Part shown: positions 17,862 to 25,545 of the stretch, piece by piece
Layout of the letters: the number at the start of each line of letters is the position of its first letter
Position numbering within the stretch: position 1 is the first letter of the stretch
Origin: Paenibacillus sp. BSR1-1
Lineage (GTDB): Bacteria; Bacillota; Bacilli; Bacillales; Cytobacillaceae
Reading direction: 5' to 3'
Assembly: GCF_030403775.1 (NCBI RefSeq)
Contig: NZ_JAQMWQ010000008.1
Span: 1 to 64,000, forward strand
Length of the DNA: 64,000 bases
Notes under the pieces: model-generated
Database searches by the model: none
What the model was told of the DNA's origin: nothing
The model's input: only the letters and a program-made list of their open reading frames with translations
Made by a program: the position numbers and the translations under genes

Positions 17862-18104
17862 ATGTCAGAACTAGAGCCAGTGGAATATGAAACAGGAACT
17901 GCCGTGCGCGATTATGACATTATTGAGGTTACCCAAACGGCAATGGGTTATGAAGTGCTGCTGGATATTAACTTAGACAGCGGTTATTCATTAACCGGCA
18001 CAAAGTTGGAAATTACGCATGAGGATTTACAGGGATATGAGACGAATGAAGTGGAAGAAGGCATTAAATATGCTTTAGGGTTTTTTGGGCATTTATCTCA
18101 TTAA
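17862..18104 (+). CDS. Small protein of unknown function, 80 residues
   Basis: The start is the ATG at 17862 (MSELEPVEYE) because GGAGGTG sits 5 nt upstream; an upstream in-frame ATG at 17808 has no such site. The protein is acidic, with no membrane segment, signal or cysteine pair. It looks like one small alpha/beta domain (YEVLLDINLDSGYSLTGTKL strand pair, then a helix at EVEEGIKYALGFF). I do not recognise the family. It is one of only two plus-strand genes here. It is 88 bp from the MITE and is followed by a repeat array. Confidence 0.65.
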   Translation: MSELEPVEYETGTAVRDYDIIEVTQTAMGYEVLLDINLDSGYSLTGTKLEITHEDLQGYETNEVEEGIKYALGFFGHLSH

Positions 18105-18111
18105 AAAAATA

Positions 18112-18268
18112 TAATCAAACGTTTGATTAGTTTTTAACGCAATGGTCCAAATCCTTGTGGAACATGGGCTCAAGTCGGTTTAATTAAACGTTTGATTAGT
18201 TCTTGAAGAAATTCCGCTAACTCTTGCGACCCAAGGATCAATGTCCATTTAATCAAACGTTTGATTAG
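18112..18268. repeat. Array of 19-bp palindromic repeat, 69-bp period (3 copies)
   Basis: TAATCAAACGTTTGATTAG occurs at 18112-18130 and 18250-18268, with a one-base variant (TAATTAAAC...) at 18181-18199. Start-to-start spacing is exactly 69 bp twice. The core ATCAAACGTTTGAT is a perfect palindrome. The text between copies is also related (weak CCAAGG/CCTTG arms, then CAAGTC or CAATGTC before the next copy), so the whole ~69 bp is the unit, unlike a CRISPR. Confidence 0.85.
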
Positions 18269-18302
18269 CTAAAAACAAACATTGAATAACAGATGGAGCT
18301 GG

Positions 18303-18659
18303 TTCATTTACCCAAGCGAGAAAATATGTGCTCTCACGGTCAATGAAAAGCCTATTCATTTACCCAAAAACGAAAATTATAGCTCTTTCGGGCAATGAAG
18401 TACCCGTTCATTTACCCAAAAACGAAAATTTTCGCTCTCTTGGGCAATGAAATACCCGTTCATTTACCCCAAAATGAAAATTATCACTCTCTTGGGCAAT
18501 GAAATACCCGCTCATTTACCCAAAAATGAAATTAATCGCTCTCTTGGGCAATGAAATACCCGTTCATTTACCCCAAAACGAAAATCATCGCTCTCTCGGG
18601 CAATGAAATAACTGTTCATTTACACAAACCAGAAAATAAATGTCCGCCTAGTAAATGAA
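18303..18659. repeat. Tandem array, seven units, exact 52-bp period
   Basis: Units begin at 18303, 18355, 18407, 18459, 18511, 18563 and 18615. The consensus is TTCATTTACCCAAAAACG, then AAAATTATCGCTCTC, then TTGGGCAATGAAATACCCG. Each unit is a dyad, with TTCATTTACCCAA pairing with TTGGGCAATGAA. In unit 7 both arms differ together (TTCATTTAC / GTAAATGAA). It has no reading frame and lies between copies 3 and 4 of the palindromic repeat. Confidence 0.9.
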
Positions 18660-18685
18660 AAGCCAATCCTAACAACCTAAAAATG

Positions 18686-18771
18686 TAATCAAACGTTTGA
18701 TTAGTTTTTCTACAAACAAAAAACCCTTGTGTACCAAGGGTTCAAGTCTATTTAATCAAACGTTTGATTAG
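18686..18771. repeat. Palindromic repeat copies 4 and 5 (67-bp spacing)
   Basis: TAATCAAACGTTTGATTAG lies at 18686-18704 and 18753-18771, with the spacer containing the strong hairpin at 18722-18742. They continue the array interrupted at 18268 by the 52-bp-period repeats. Confidence 0.85.
18722..18742 (-). terminator. Terminator of the NRDE gene, carried inside a repeat unit
   Basis: On the minus strand AACCCTTGG-TAC-ACAAGGGTT is followed by TTTTGTTTG. It lies about 33 nt past the stop at 18775 and is formed by the spacer of the palindromic repeat unit. Confidence 0.75.
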
Positions 18772-18774
18772 TTC

Positions 18775-19530
18775 TTAAAGTTCAATTGTATAGTGTTGGT
18801 CATTGACCTGACCATTTGTGAATACCCGCTCAATATACTTTATTTCTTTATCTGACATTAGCATAATGGTAGAGCTTCGAGTTCCATAATGCCCGCTTTT
18901 GATAAACAAAGGAGAGAGCATTCTTTCCATATCTAATGGAACACCTGTGTTTGGCAGAAGTTCATCAGGAGCCGCTTCGGAATATTGGAGAAGCGTGAAG
19001 AGATTTTCAACCATATCCTCCTGCTTTCCGCCGATAATTTTTGATAAGCCATCCTTACCGATCTTAACTTTAGGCCATTCGGTATTTAGTAAATGATTGC
19101 TGACACCATAAATACCAGGCTCTAGCTTTTGCAGCTTCTGCCCAATATTCGAATAATAATAGAGTTCATCACTATCTCCTGCTAGTAAGTTATAGCCGGG
19201 ATACTGGGCATTGTTCTCCGCAAGCTGTGCCATATAGTCCTCCAGATTGCCATCGTATTTAAGAGCATCTGCTACCAATTCACCTCGAGATCGTTTTCCC
19301 TCAGTTAACTCTTTGGGGTTGCGATAATTGGTTAAAGCAGCGAAACGACCTTGGTCGGTCACCCCCATCCACGTTCCCATCTTTTCTAGATCCCTTCCGG
19401 CAAGAATTTCCGGGCTATCCTCCCAAAAATGAGCCGGTGCAGTAGGCCGATTATAAAACTCATCTCGATTTGCCGCCACAATCAACTTATATTCCGGATG
19501 AACATTATAGGCAAACAAAATTAAACACAT
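18775..19530 (-). CDS. NRDE (TANGO2-like) family protein
   Basis: The protein of about 251 residues begins MCLILFAYN, the usual N-terminus of this family. An in-frame TTG two codons earlier is possible. The diagnostic NRDEFYNRPT motif is at about residues 18-27, with GTWMGV and ALTNYR blocks behind it. The fold resembles Ntn-hydrolases with Cys2 as candidate nucleophile. Eukaryotic homologues (TANGO2) are linked to haem or lipid handling, but the bacterial role is not settled. It is soluble. It lies 38 nt after the PAS kinase gene on the same strand, so cotranscription is possible. Confidence 0.85.
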   Translation of the reverse strand: MCLILFAYNVHPEYKLIVAANRDEFYNRPTAPAHFWEDSPEILAGRDLEKMGTWMGVTDQGRFAALTNYRNPKELTEGKRSRGELVADALKYDGNLEDYMAQLAENNAQYPGYNLLAGDSDELYYYSNIGQKLQKLEPGIYGVSNHLLNTEWPKVKIGKDGLSKIIGGKQEDMVENLFTLLQYSEAAPDELLPNTGVPLDMERMLSPLFIKSGHYGTRSSTIMLMSDKEIKYIERVFTNGQVNDQHYTIEL

Positions 19531-19568
19531 TAACAACCACAGCCTTTATGTCAATTTTACAAAAAAAT

Positions 19569-21209
19569 TTATTTTACCAGTGGCAGCTTGATTTGAACTA
19601 GAGTTCCTTCATTTTCCTTACTAGTGTAGGTGATGGTGCCGTTGTGCTGTTTAATAATTTTGTGGCAGATCATGACGCCGAGGCCTGTTCCTTTTTCTTT
19701 TAGGCTATAAAATGGTTCACCTAATCTTGGAAGCAGATTTTCAGGAATCCCGCAGCCTTGGTCTTGAACAGAAATAACACAATCTCCTTCTGCCCCCTTT
19801 GAAAGACTGATGTGAATATCGCCGCCATCTTTCATGGCTTCCATCGCATTTTTAATGATGTTTAGAAACACCTGCTTTAATTGATTTTTCTCACCGGTAA
19901 TATAATAAGAAGATTCTTCGGAATTAAGCTGAAATTGAATGTCGTACATTAAGGCCTCAGGAGCCATCAGCTCAAGGGTATTTTCAATTAAATCGCGTAC
20001 ATTTATCTGATTAAGCTGTACCGCTTGCGGTTTTCCTAATGATAAAAGCTCAGTAGTAATCGATTCAATCCGATCTAGTTCACTTAATAACAATTCATTA
20101 AAATCAAAGGTCTGAATCCCGCTTTTATAAAGCTGAACAAACCCTTTTATCGTTGTTAATGGATTTCTGATTTCATGGGCCACTCCGGCAGCTAGCTCTC
20201 CAACAATAGATAACTTTTCAGATTGGAGAAGAATTTCTTCTGATTTTTTTCGCTCAGAGATGTCTCGGCTAATGATCACAATATGCTCAACGGCTTGTTT
20301 TTCACCCTCTACTGGCATACACCGAGACTCAAATTCGATCCAATTTCCTTTACGATGCCGGAGACGGAATTCAATTGAGTACGACTCTTTATTGTCAAAC
20401 ATCCTATTTAAAGCCGTTTTAAACAGGCAGACATCATCCGGGTGGATAAACTTACATAATTCAACCTTTTCCAGTTCAGCACTTTGATAACCTAACACTA
20501 CCTCATGGGAAGGAGAAAAATAACTAATGCTATGATCTTGGTTCATCACCATGATCAGGTCTGATGTGTTTTCAGCAATAAGTCGGTATTTGGATTCACT
20601 AGACGCAAGCGTCATCTCCATATCCTTTTTCTCTGATATGATTCTGTACAATTTCATATAGGACTCGATTAATAGTCCCCCAAGGATAACTCCCAGCATC
20701 ACAAACAACATATAAGTAATATGAAAAAATGGCTTATCCCTAAATACATTAAAAATGAATGGCACCGTAATGACATAAACAGCCACATACGCACTAAATA
20801 GAATGAGACATTTTTTTACTGGTGTAAAACGTTTACAGGAGAAATGGACAATTAAAAAAACAATCAAAATGAATAGCCAGCCACTTATGGCAGGTGGCCA
20901 ATGGGCGCTGGAAAACAGCCTTGCGACAAGTGCACACGTCCCAGCAAGTGCTCCTGCTGCTGGCCCCAGGTAGGCAAAGGTTAAAATAACCGATGCATAT
21001 CGTATATCATATGAATATCCCTGCTGTTGAAACGATAACATAACAAGAATAATTGATACCAATCCGGCATATAAACCGCCCCAAAGGCGAACCGGCTTGA
21101 TCAGCTTATCTTTAAAGATTGACTGGATCACTAATGGGGCACTTACCAATAGTGAAAAAATTGAGAGATTACTAATATAGTCTAAAAGAACCAACAGACT
21201 CCCACCCAT
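19569..21209 (-). CDS. 5TM-PAS sensor histidine kinase (sporulation-kinase-like)
   Basis: The 546-residue kinase has an N-terminal five-to-six-helix membrane region (1-190) resembling the 5TMR-LYT receptor module. A PAS domain with PAC motif follows (about 205-325), then HisKA with phospho-His in AAGVAHEIRNPLTT, and HATPase_c (DQGCGIP, KGTGLGV). This layout matches Spo0A-phosphorelay kinases such as KinB-like proteins, which phosphorylate Spo0F and have no adjacent regulator gene; none is adjacent here. The RBS before the ATG is weak, and a TTG five codons in has a better GGGAG site, so the start is uncertain. The signal sensed is unknown. Confidence 0.85.
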   Translation of the reverse strand: MGGSLLVLLDYISNLSIFSLLVSAPLVIQSIFKDKLIKPVRLWGGLYAGLVSIILVMLSFQQQGYSYDIRYASVILTFAYLGPAAGALAGTCALVARLFSSAHWPPAISGWLFILIVFLIVHFSCKRFTPVKKCLILFSAYVAVYVITVPFIFNVFRDKPFFHITYMLFVMLGVILGGLLIESYMKLYRIISEKKDMEMTLASSESKYRLIAENTSDLIMVMNQDHSISYFSPSHEVVLGYQSAELEKVELCKFIHPDDVCLFKTALNRMFDNKESYSIEFRLRHRKGNWIEFESRCMPVEGEKQAVEHIVIISRDISERKKSEEILLQSEKLSIVGELAAGVAHEIRNPLTTIKGFVQLYKSGIQTFDFNELLLSELDRIESITTELLSLGKPQAVQLNQINVRDLIENTLELMAPEALMYDIQFQLNSEESSYYITGEKNQLKQVFLNIIKNAMEAMKDGGDIHISLSKGAEGDCVISVQDQGCGIPENLLPRLGEPFYSLKEKGTGLGVMICHKIIKQHNGTITYTSKENEGTLVQIKLPLVK

Positions 21210-21307
21210 ACTTCGTTGAATTCATCGTTTTTTCTTTAATGATAAACTAGTGAATTAACTATTTCCATACTATTTAACAGCTTTTATCTGGTAACTTCTA
21301 AAAGCAA

Positions 21308-21347
21308 AAAAAAGGGGCAATATCCTTCTTTGGATATGTCCCTTTTT
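21308..21347 (-). terminator. Terminator of the GntR-ABC-sigma operon
   Basis: On the minus strand AAAAAGGGACATATCC, a short loop, then GGATATTGCCCCTTTTTTTT forms a long stem with a U-tract just past the sigma factor stop at 21350. Confidence 0.88.
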
Positions 21348-21349
21348 CC

Positions 21350-21871
21350 TTATGCGGATTCCTTCACTTCAAAGACCCGTTTTAGTTGTTTTCTCGCCCG
21401 GTAAAGCCGAGTCTTCACGGTTGCAGCCTTCAAATCGAGCAGGCTGGCAATTTCATTTTCCTTTAAACCATAAGTCACTTTTAGAATAAGCACTTCTTGG
21501 AATTCTTTAGATAGGTGCTCCATCGAACGGCCAAAGTCCTCTTGGAAAAGGCGGATGCTAACTGCTTCCTCCGTGTTTATCCCGTTATGATCCTGCCCAA
21601 TCAAAAGTTCTAAATCAGCGATGTCAACAGGTATCCGTTTGTTTCTTTTTTCTGCCCTTAGAAAGTCGATGGCCGTCCTGGCAGTGATGGCCGACAGCCA
21701 AGCACCTAATTTTCTAGTATCTTCTATTGTATCTATTTTTTTAAAGGCTTTTATAAATGATTCCTGGACGATATCTTCCGCCCAAAGCCAGTCTTTTGTA
21801 TATTTATAGGCAAGACCGTGCAGGCGCTTCGCGTAAATAGAATACACTTGATTAAAATCGATGGAGTTCAA
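21350..21871 (-). CDS. ECF-type RNA polymerase sigma factor
   Basis: The 173-residue protein has region 2 (LAYKYTKDWLWAEDIVQESFIKAF as the core-binding and -10 segment) and region 4 with a C-terminal HTH (LKENEIASLLDLKAATVKTR). It starts at a TTG with GGGGGG 7 nt upstream. The permease stop is 12 nt upstream, so it belongs to the GntR-ABC operon. No anti-sigma gene follows, because a terminator comes next. This is unusual for ECF sigmas, and control may be through operon transcription alone. Confidence 0.9.
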   Translation of the reverse strand: MNSIDFNQVYSIYAKRLHGLAYKYTKDWLWAEDIVQESFIKAFKKIDTIEDTRKLGAWLSAITARTAIDFLRAEKRNKRIPVDIADLELLIGQDHNGINTEEAVSIRLFQEDFGRSMEHLSKEFQEVLILKVTYGLKENEIASLLDLKAATVKTRLYRARKQLKRVFEVKESA

Positions 21872-21883
21872 ACTGCTGCCCCC

Positions 21884-23848
21884 CTATTTAAAATGTTCTT
21901 TAATAAAATCCGGAGCATGCTTTTCATCAAAAAACATGGCCTCAAAATAATTGCCAAAATGATAATAAAAGACAGCCACATATTCGTGCTTAGTGTTCGG
22001 GCTTGCATTATCTAACATTTTTTGAATTTGTTCCTTATCGGTTATGTCTAATTTATCCGTGCTTTTTTCCACTTCATTTTTTATATTTTCAAGCTCTGCA
22101 TTTTTAGAAGTATCCCTTTTGGCAACGAGGACATGAGTGATATCATCAGCTGTTACCATCGTTCCTTTTAACAATTCCTTTTGTTTCAGCCATTCGGTAA
22201 AGTGCTGATAAGTAGGCTTAATTTCAAAGTTTATATAGTGGTCACTGCCTACATATACCTCCACCATGGACCCTTTCCCTTCAAAATACAGGCTGTCTTC
22301 ATAGGATTCCGCCAGTACATCTTGTCTTAATGCCGTAATCGCTGCTTTAATTTCGGCTGGATTCGATAAGGTTACACCTTTTGTAATCGGTCCATTTCCT
22401 CCAATAGTGAGCTTCTTAATTTTATTTTCCTTTAATTTAAAAACCTCTTTATTCGTCAGCTTATATTCCTTCGATTCATAAATAGGCTTGAAAAATTCGT
22501 CATAAAGCCGCTCATTTATGGTATATCCCCTGGTTAAATAGCTTCCATCTTTCATTTCATAGCGAAAAAAGAAATTTACTGATCCATCGTTTTGCCTTTG
22601 CTGATTGATTTTTTTATCTGCAACAATCTGCTTATGAAGCTTCCGAACTGCCTCGATGTTGGCTTTTTCCTTCATGGGTAACGGAGAAAAAAACTCTGAA
22701 TAAACATCATCATCACCCAGATAATAACCTAAATTATTACTTAGAATAACATTCTTAATTTCAGCCTCTTCCGGTATTTTATTTTCATAGATTCCAAGAA
22801 TTCGTATACCTATCCCGGCAACGGCAATGATTGCTAAATAGATGATTAGCCCTTTTACACGGCCGAAAACCCTCCAGGTTTTTTGCAGGATCATTTCAGC
22901 GGCTAAATAGCCAAGCACAGCCCCAATGGCATAACCAAAGATCGTCCAGTTATTATTGTTAAAGGAAACTGCATGAAAGTACGAACCCCCAAGCAGCATC
23001 ATGCAAAACGTAACCCCATATTTAAAAACTGAACGTAATTTTGAGAAAGCAATCGCTTCTGAGGCTGTTTCTAGGTTTCTTTTTTTATAAAGAAGCAGCG
23101 CGAGTCCATACAGGACTATTATTAAAATGATGTAGAGCACCCCATCATTCCAATGAAACGTTTTGCTGTCAAGGACGGCCGCATACGTAATCGGGGATAA
23201 TTTTTCTAACTGCCGACTAATGAAATAGTCGCTAGGAAATCCATAAAGTAATATTTTCAAGTTATAAAACATCAATAACGTTATCCCTACTGGAAAAAAG
23301 AGAAACACATACGCTAAGACTGCCTGAACGGTTGACATTCCGGTCATCATCGCGATAAACACAGCTGCTGTGTACAAAAGTAAGGTAATGACAATTGTCG
23401 TGCCGGCCCAGTAAAAAAGATCCTTTACACTAAACAGGCTGCTTAGGTCTAGAGTGTTATGCATAAGAAGGATAATAAAAGTGACGGCGGCGACAGGTAT
23501 GATTAACAATAGCGTCCCTGTCAGAGCATAATGATGAAATATCCTGTCTCTTTTTAGCGGGAGGCTGTGCATAAGGTCAGCAGCCTGTTTTGCATGCAAA
23601 AAGCGGAGCAGGAACACAGCCAGGATGACTGGCACAACCGCAATAATTCCAATTTGAAATTCAAAATTATAGCGAAAGAGATTGTCTGTATCTTGGTAAA
23701 CCCTTTCTGTCTCATCGGAGTAAATCATTAATAGTTCAATGGGAAGGATAAAGAGCAAGCCAAGGAAGTAGACAACCGAAACCCAGCCTGTACTTCGTCC
23801 AATTTGAAGCATTATTTCTTTATTAAACCATGACATTTTGGATGGCAT
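21884..23848 (-). CDS. ABC-2 type transporter permease with large extracytoplasmic domain
   Basis: The protein of about 654 residues begins MPSKMSWFNKEIML. GGGGGA lies 8 nt before this ATG, and the start overlaps the ATPase stop by 26 nt, indicating translational coupling. The longer reading from 23968 would overlap 146 nt of the ATPase. It has about ten hydrophobic segments through residue 360, then a hydrophilic region of about 270 residues after a final helix. No cargo can be named. It resembles YtrC/D-type permeases of cell-envelope ABC systems under GntR control. Confidence 0.82.
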   Translation of the reverse strand: MPSKMSWFNKEIMLQIGRSTGWVSVVYFLGLLFILPIELLMIYSDETERVYQDTDNLFRYNFEFQIGIIAVVPVILAVFLLRFLHAKQAADLMHSLPLKRDRIFHHYALTGTLLLIIPVAAVTFIILLMHNTLDLSSLFSVKDLFYWAGTTIVITLLLYTAAVFIAMMTGMSTVQAVLAYVFLFFPVGITLLMFYNLKILLYGFPSDYFISRQLEKLSPITYAAVLDSKTFHWNDGVLYIILIIVLYGLALLLYKKRNLETASEAIAFSKLRSVFKYGVTFCMMLLGGSYFHAVSFNNNNWTIFGYAIGAVLGYLAAEMILQKTWRVFGRVKGLIIYLAIIAVAGIGIRILGIYENKIPEEAEIKNVILSNNLGYYLGDDDVYSEFFSPLPMKEKANIEAVRKLHKQIVADKKINQQRQNDGSVNFFFRYEMKDGSYLTRGYTINERLYDEFFKPIYESKEYKLTNKEVFKLKENKIKKLTIGGNGPITKGVTLSNPAEIKAAITALRQDVLAESYEDSLYFEGKGSMVEVYVGSDHYINFEIKPTYQHFTEWLKQKELLKGTMVTADDITHVLVAKRDTSKNAELENIKNEVEKSTDKLDITDKEQIQKMLDNASPNTKHEYVAVFYYHFGNYFEAMFFDEKHAPDFIKEHFK

Positions 23849-24725
23849 AGCCAATATCCCCCATTTCGTAAATAAAGATCTCCTCGAGAGTAAGAGGCAG
23901 CAGGTCAAAAATGACAGGGTTCGTCTGACGAATTTGTTTTGTGATGGCTGCCTCTTCACCTCTGACAATGAAAAGGTAGACGCTTCCTCGCTTCTCTGTA
24001 TGAAGCGGATTGAGATTAAGAAGCAGCTTGTCTGGAGGAGTACCGTCTTTATACGCCACCTGTATCTTATGAATATCAGCTTTCAGGTCGTCTAGTTCTT
24101 TTTCCATTAAGAGTGTTCCTTTATGGATAATTCCGATATAGTCACATATGTCTTCTAACTCGCGAAGATTATGTGATGATATGAGAATCGTCATTTCTCT
24201 TTCGGCGACATCGTGAATTAATAGATTCTTGACCTTTTTCCTTACAACAGGATCAAGGCCATCCAGCGGCTCATCCAATATGAGAATTTCGGGATTGGAG
24301 GAAAGGGCAAGAATGAAAGCAATCTGTCTCTGCCAGCCTTTTGAAAAAGTGTGGATTTTTTTGTTCAGGTTCACTTCAAATAGCTCAGCAAGTCTCTGGA
24401 AACGGTCCTCTTCCCAGCCTGGGTAACAGCTTTTATAAAACCGGGCCATTTGCTTTGTTGTATATTGCGAGAAAAAATAGGGCTGATCTGGTATGTAAAA
24501 GATCTTTTGCTTTATGCTGATATTTTCATAGACTGGGTCATTATTAATGGTCACTTCTCCAGAATCCTGACGGTAGATCCCTGCAAGAAGCTTAATTAAT
24601 GTCGTCTTGCCGGCCCCATTTGACCCAATCAAACCGTAAATCGAGCCTTTTTGGATGGATAAGTTGACCTTTTCCAGCGCGGTAAAACGGTCAAATTTTT
24701 TGCTAACCTCTTTCATTTCAATCAT
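23823..24725 (-). CDS. ABC transporter ATP-binding protein (YtrB-like)
   Basis: The 300-residue ATPase has Walker A GSNGAGKTTLIKLL (about 34-47), Walker B ILILDEPLDGLD, a D-loop and switch His in SSHNLRELE. The signature reads FSKGWQRQ instead of LSGGQ, as in other YtrB-type subunits. The start overlaps the GntR stop by 8 nt, with GGAGGGG upstream. It powers the overlapping permease. A C-terminal extension of about 70 residues follows the nucleotide-binding domain. Export or envelope protection is inferred from relatives. Confidence 0.9.
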   Translation of the reverse strand: MIEMKEVSKKFDRFTALEKVNLSIQKGSIYGLIGSNGAGKTTLIKLLAGIYRQDSGEVTINNDPVYENISIKQKIFYIPDQPYFFSQYTTKQMARFYKSCYPGWEEDRFQRLAELFEVNLNKKIHTFSKGWQRQIAFILALSSNPEILILDEPLDGLDPVVRKKVKNLLIHDVAEREMTILISSHNLRELEDICDYIGIIHKGTLLMEKELDDLKADIHKIQVAYKDGTPPDKLLLNLNPLHTEKRGSVYLFIVRGEEAAITKQIRQTNPVIFDLLPLTLEEIFIYEMGDIGYAIQNVMV

Positions 24726-25107
24726 CGCTGTCCCCTCCTCCTTTTGATGCGTCCAGCTCTTCGATTAATTTGATAAGCTGACTTGCCGGGATTCCAAGAT
24801 ATAAGGCTTCGATGACAAGTTTTTCAAGTTCCTTTTTTACTGTCTCTATTTTCTCTAAGTCTTTTATCTGATTGTTTGGATTAACGAAGCTTCCTTTGCC
24901 TTTAATGGAGTAAATAAACCCTTGGGTTTCAAGCTCCCGATAAGCCTTTTGGATGGTATTCGGGTTGATCGTAAGCTCTGTTGCTAAAGTTCTAACTGAT
25001 GGCAGCTGTTCATCCGGCTTGATTACCTCATTCATAATTAGCTCCTTCATTTTATCCACCAACTGTTCATAAATAGGTTTTCGGCTCCTCATGTCCAGTT
25101 CAAACAT
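24718..25107 (-). CDS. ytrA: GntR family transcriptional regulator, YtrA-like
   Basis: The 129-residue protein has a winged HTH of GntR type at about 1-75 (PIYEQLVDKMKELIM, LPSVRTLATELTINPNTIQ) and only a short helical C-terminus. That is the YtrA subfamily layout, which lacks an effector-binding domain. It is the first gene of the operon with the ABC pair and sigma factor. A YtrA-type operator is visible at 25133-25157, just before the gene, so it is probably autorepressed. In Bacillus subtilis YtrA responds to certain cell-wall antibiotics; transfer of that role here is inference. Confidence 0.85.
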   Translation of the reverse strand: MFELDMRSRKPIYEQLVDKMKELIMNEVIKPDEQLPSVRTLATELTINPNTIQKAYRELETQGFIYSIKGKGSFVNPNNQIKDLEKIETVKKELEKLVIEALYLGIPASQLIKLIEELDASKGGGDSDD

Positions 25108-25132
25108 TACGGGAGGCCCCCAATCTGTACTA

Positions 25133-25157
25133 AGTGTACTATCATTCGTAATACAGT
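25133..25157. promoter_or_regulatory. YtrA-type operator
   Basis: AGTGTA (25133-25138), exactly 13 bp, then TACAGT (25152-25157). The reported YtrA site is AGTGTA-13 bp-TACACT (from memory), so only one base pair differs. It lies 25-50 bp upstream of the ytrA-like start. Confidence 0.7.
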
Positions 25158-25240
25158 TTGATTATATTCCATCTCTTACCAAAAGAAAAGGGTTTTTTTA
25201 TTGTGATTTTTTTTATTTTAGGGACTGGAATTAGTCGAAT

Positions 25241-25473
25241 GATCACTTAAAGGGATTCTATGTGACTTAAAACAGGGTTTCGGAGGAGATTCGGTCACGT
25301 AGGGAGGTTCTATGTTACCCAAAAAAGGGTCGAGATGCATTTTCGGTCACCTAGAGAAGTTCTACGTGACCCAAAACAAGGTCGAGATGCATTTTCGGTC
25401 ACCTAGAGAAGTTCTACATGACCCAAAACAAGCGTAGGATAAGATTTCAGTCACGTAGCGGGTTTATGTGACT
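25241..25473. repeat. Tandem array, five units, exact 52-bp period (second type)
   Basis: Units begin at 25241, 25293, 25345, 25397 and 25449. The consensus is GGTCACCTAGAGAAGTTCTA, CGTGACCCAAAACAAGG, TCGAGATGCATTTTC. Each unit is a dyad (GGTCAC...GTGACC). The last unit has AGTCAC...GTGACT, a paired change. It is unrelated in sequence to the 18.3-kb array but has the same period. With the operator at 25133 and terminator at 25487 this accounts for the 25108-25545 gap. Confidence 0.9.
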
Positions 25474-25486
25474 GAACACAAAAAAA

Positions 25487-25535
25487 GGGTGTCCGCCACT
25501 AGAGGACAAATGTCCACAAATAGTGCCTGACACCC
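25487..25535 (-). terminator. Terminator of the mgl operon
   Basis: On the minus strand GGGTGTC-AGG-CACTA...GGAC-ATTT-GTCC...TAGTG-GCG-GACACCC is followed by TTTTTTTGTG, 11 nt past the mglC stop. The GGTGTCAGGCAC segment recurs at 33836-33848. Confidence 0.88.
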
Positions 25536-25545
25536 AAATATTTTA

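Noticed and set aside
18112-18771. CRISPR array
   Set aside because: The repeats are palindromic and the spacers are related to each other. No cas genes occur, and the 52-bp array has no unique spacers at all.
23849-23968. Extended N-terminus of the ABC permease
   Set aside because: It would overlap the ATPase gene by 146 nt and gives a hydrophilic, atypical leader. The start at 23848 has a good ribosome binding site.
25241-25473. Degenerate coding repeat (collagen- or adhesin-like remnant)
   Set aside because: 52 is not a multiple of 3, so reading frame shifts each unit and no open frame spans the array. The dyad structure explains the conservation better.
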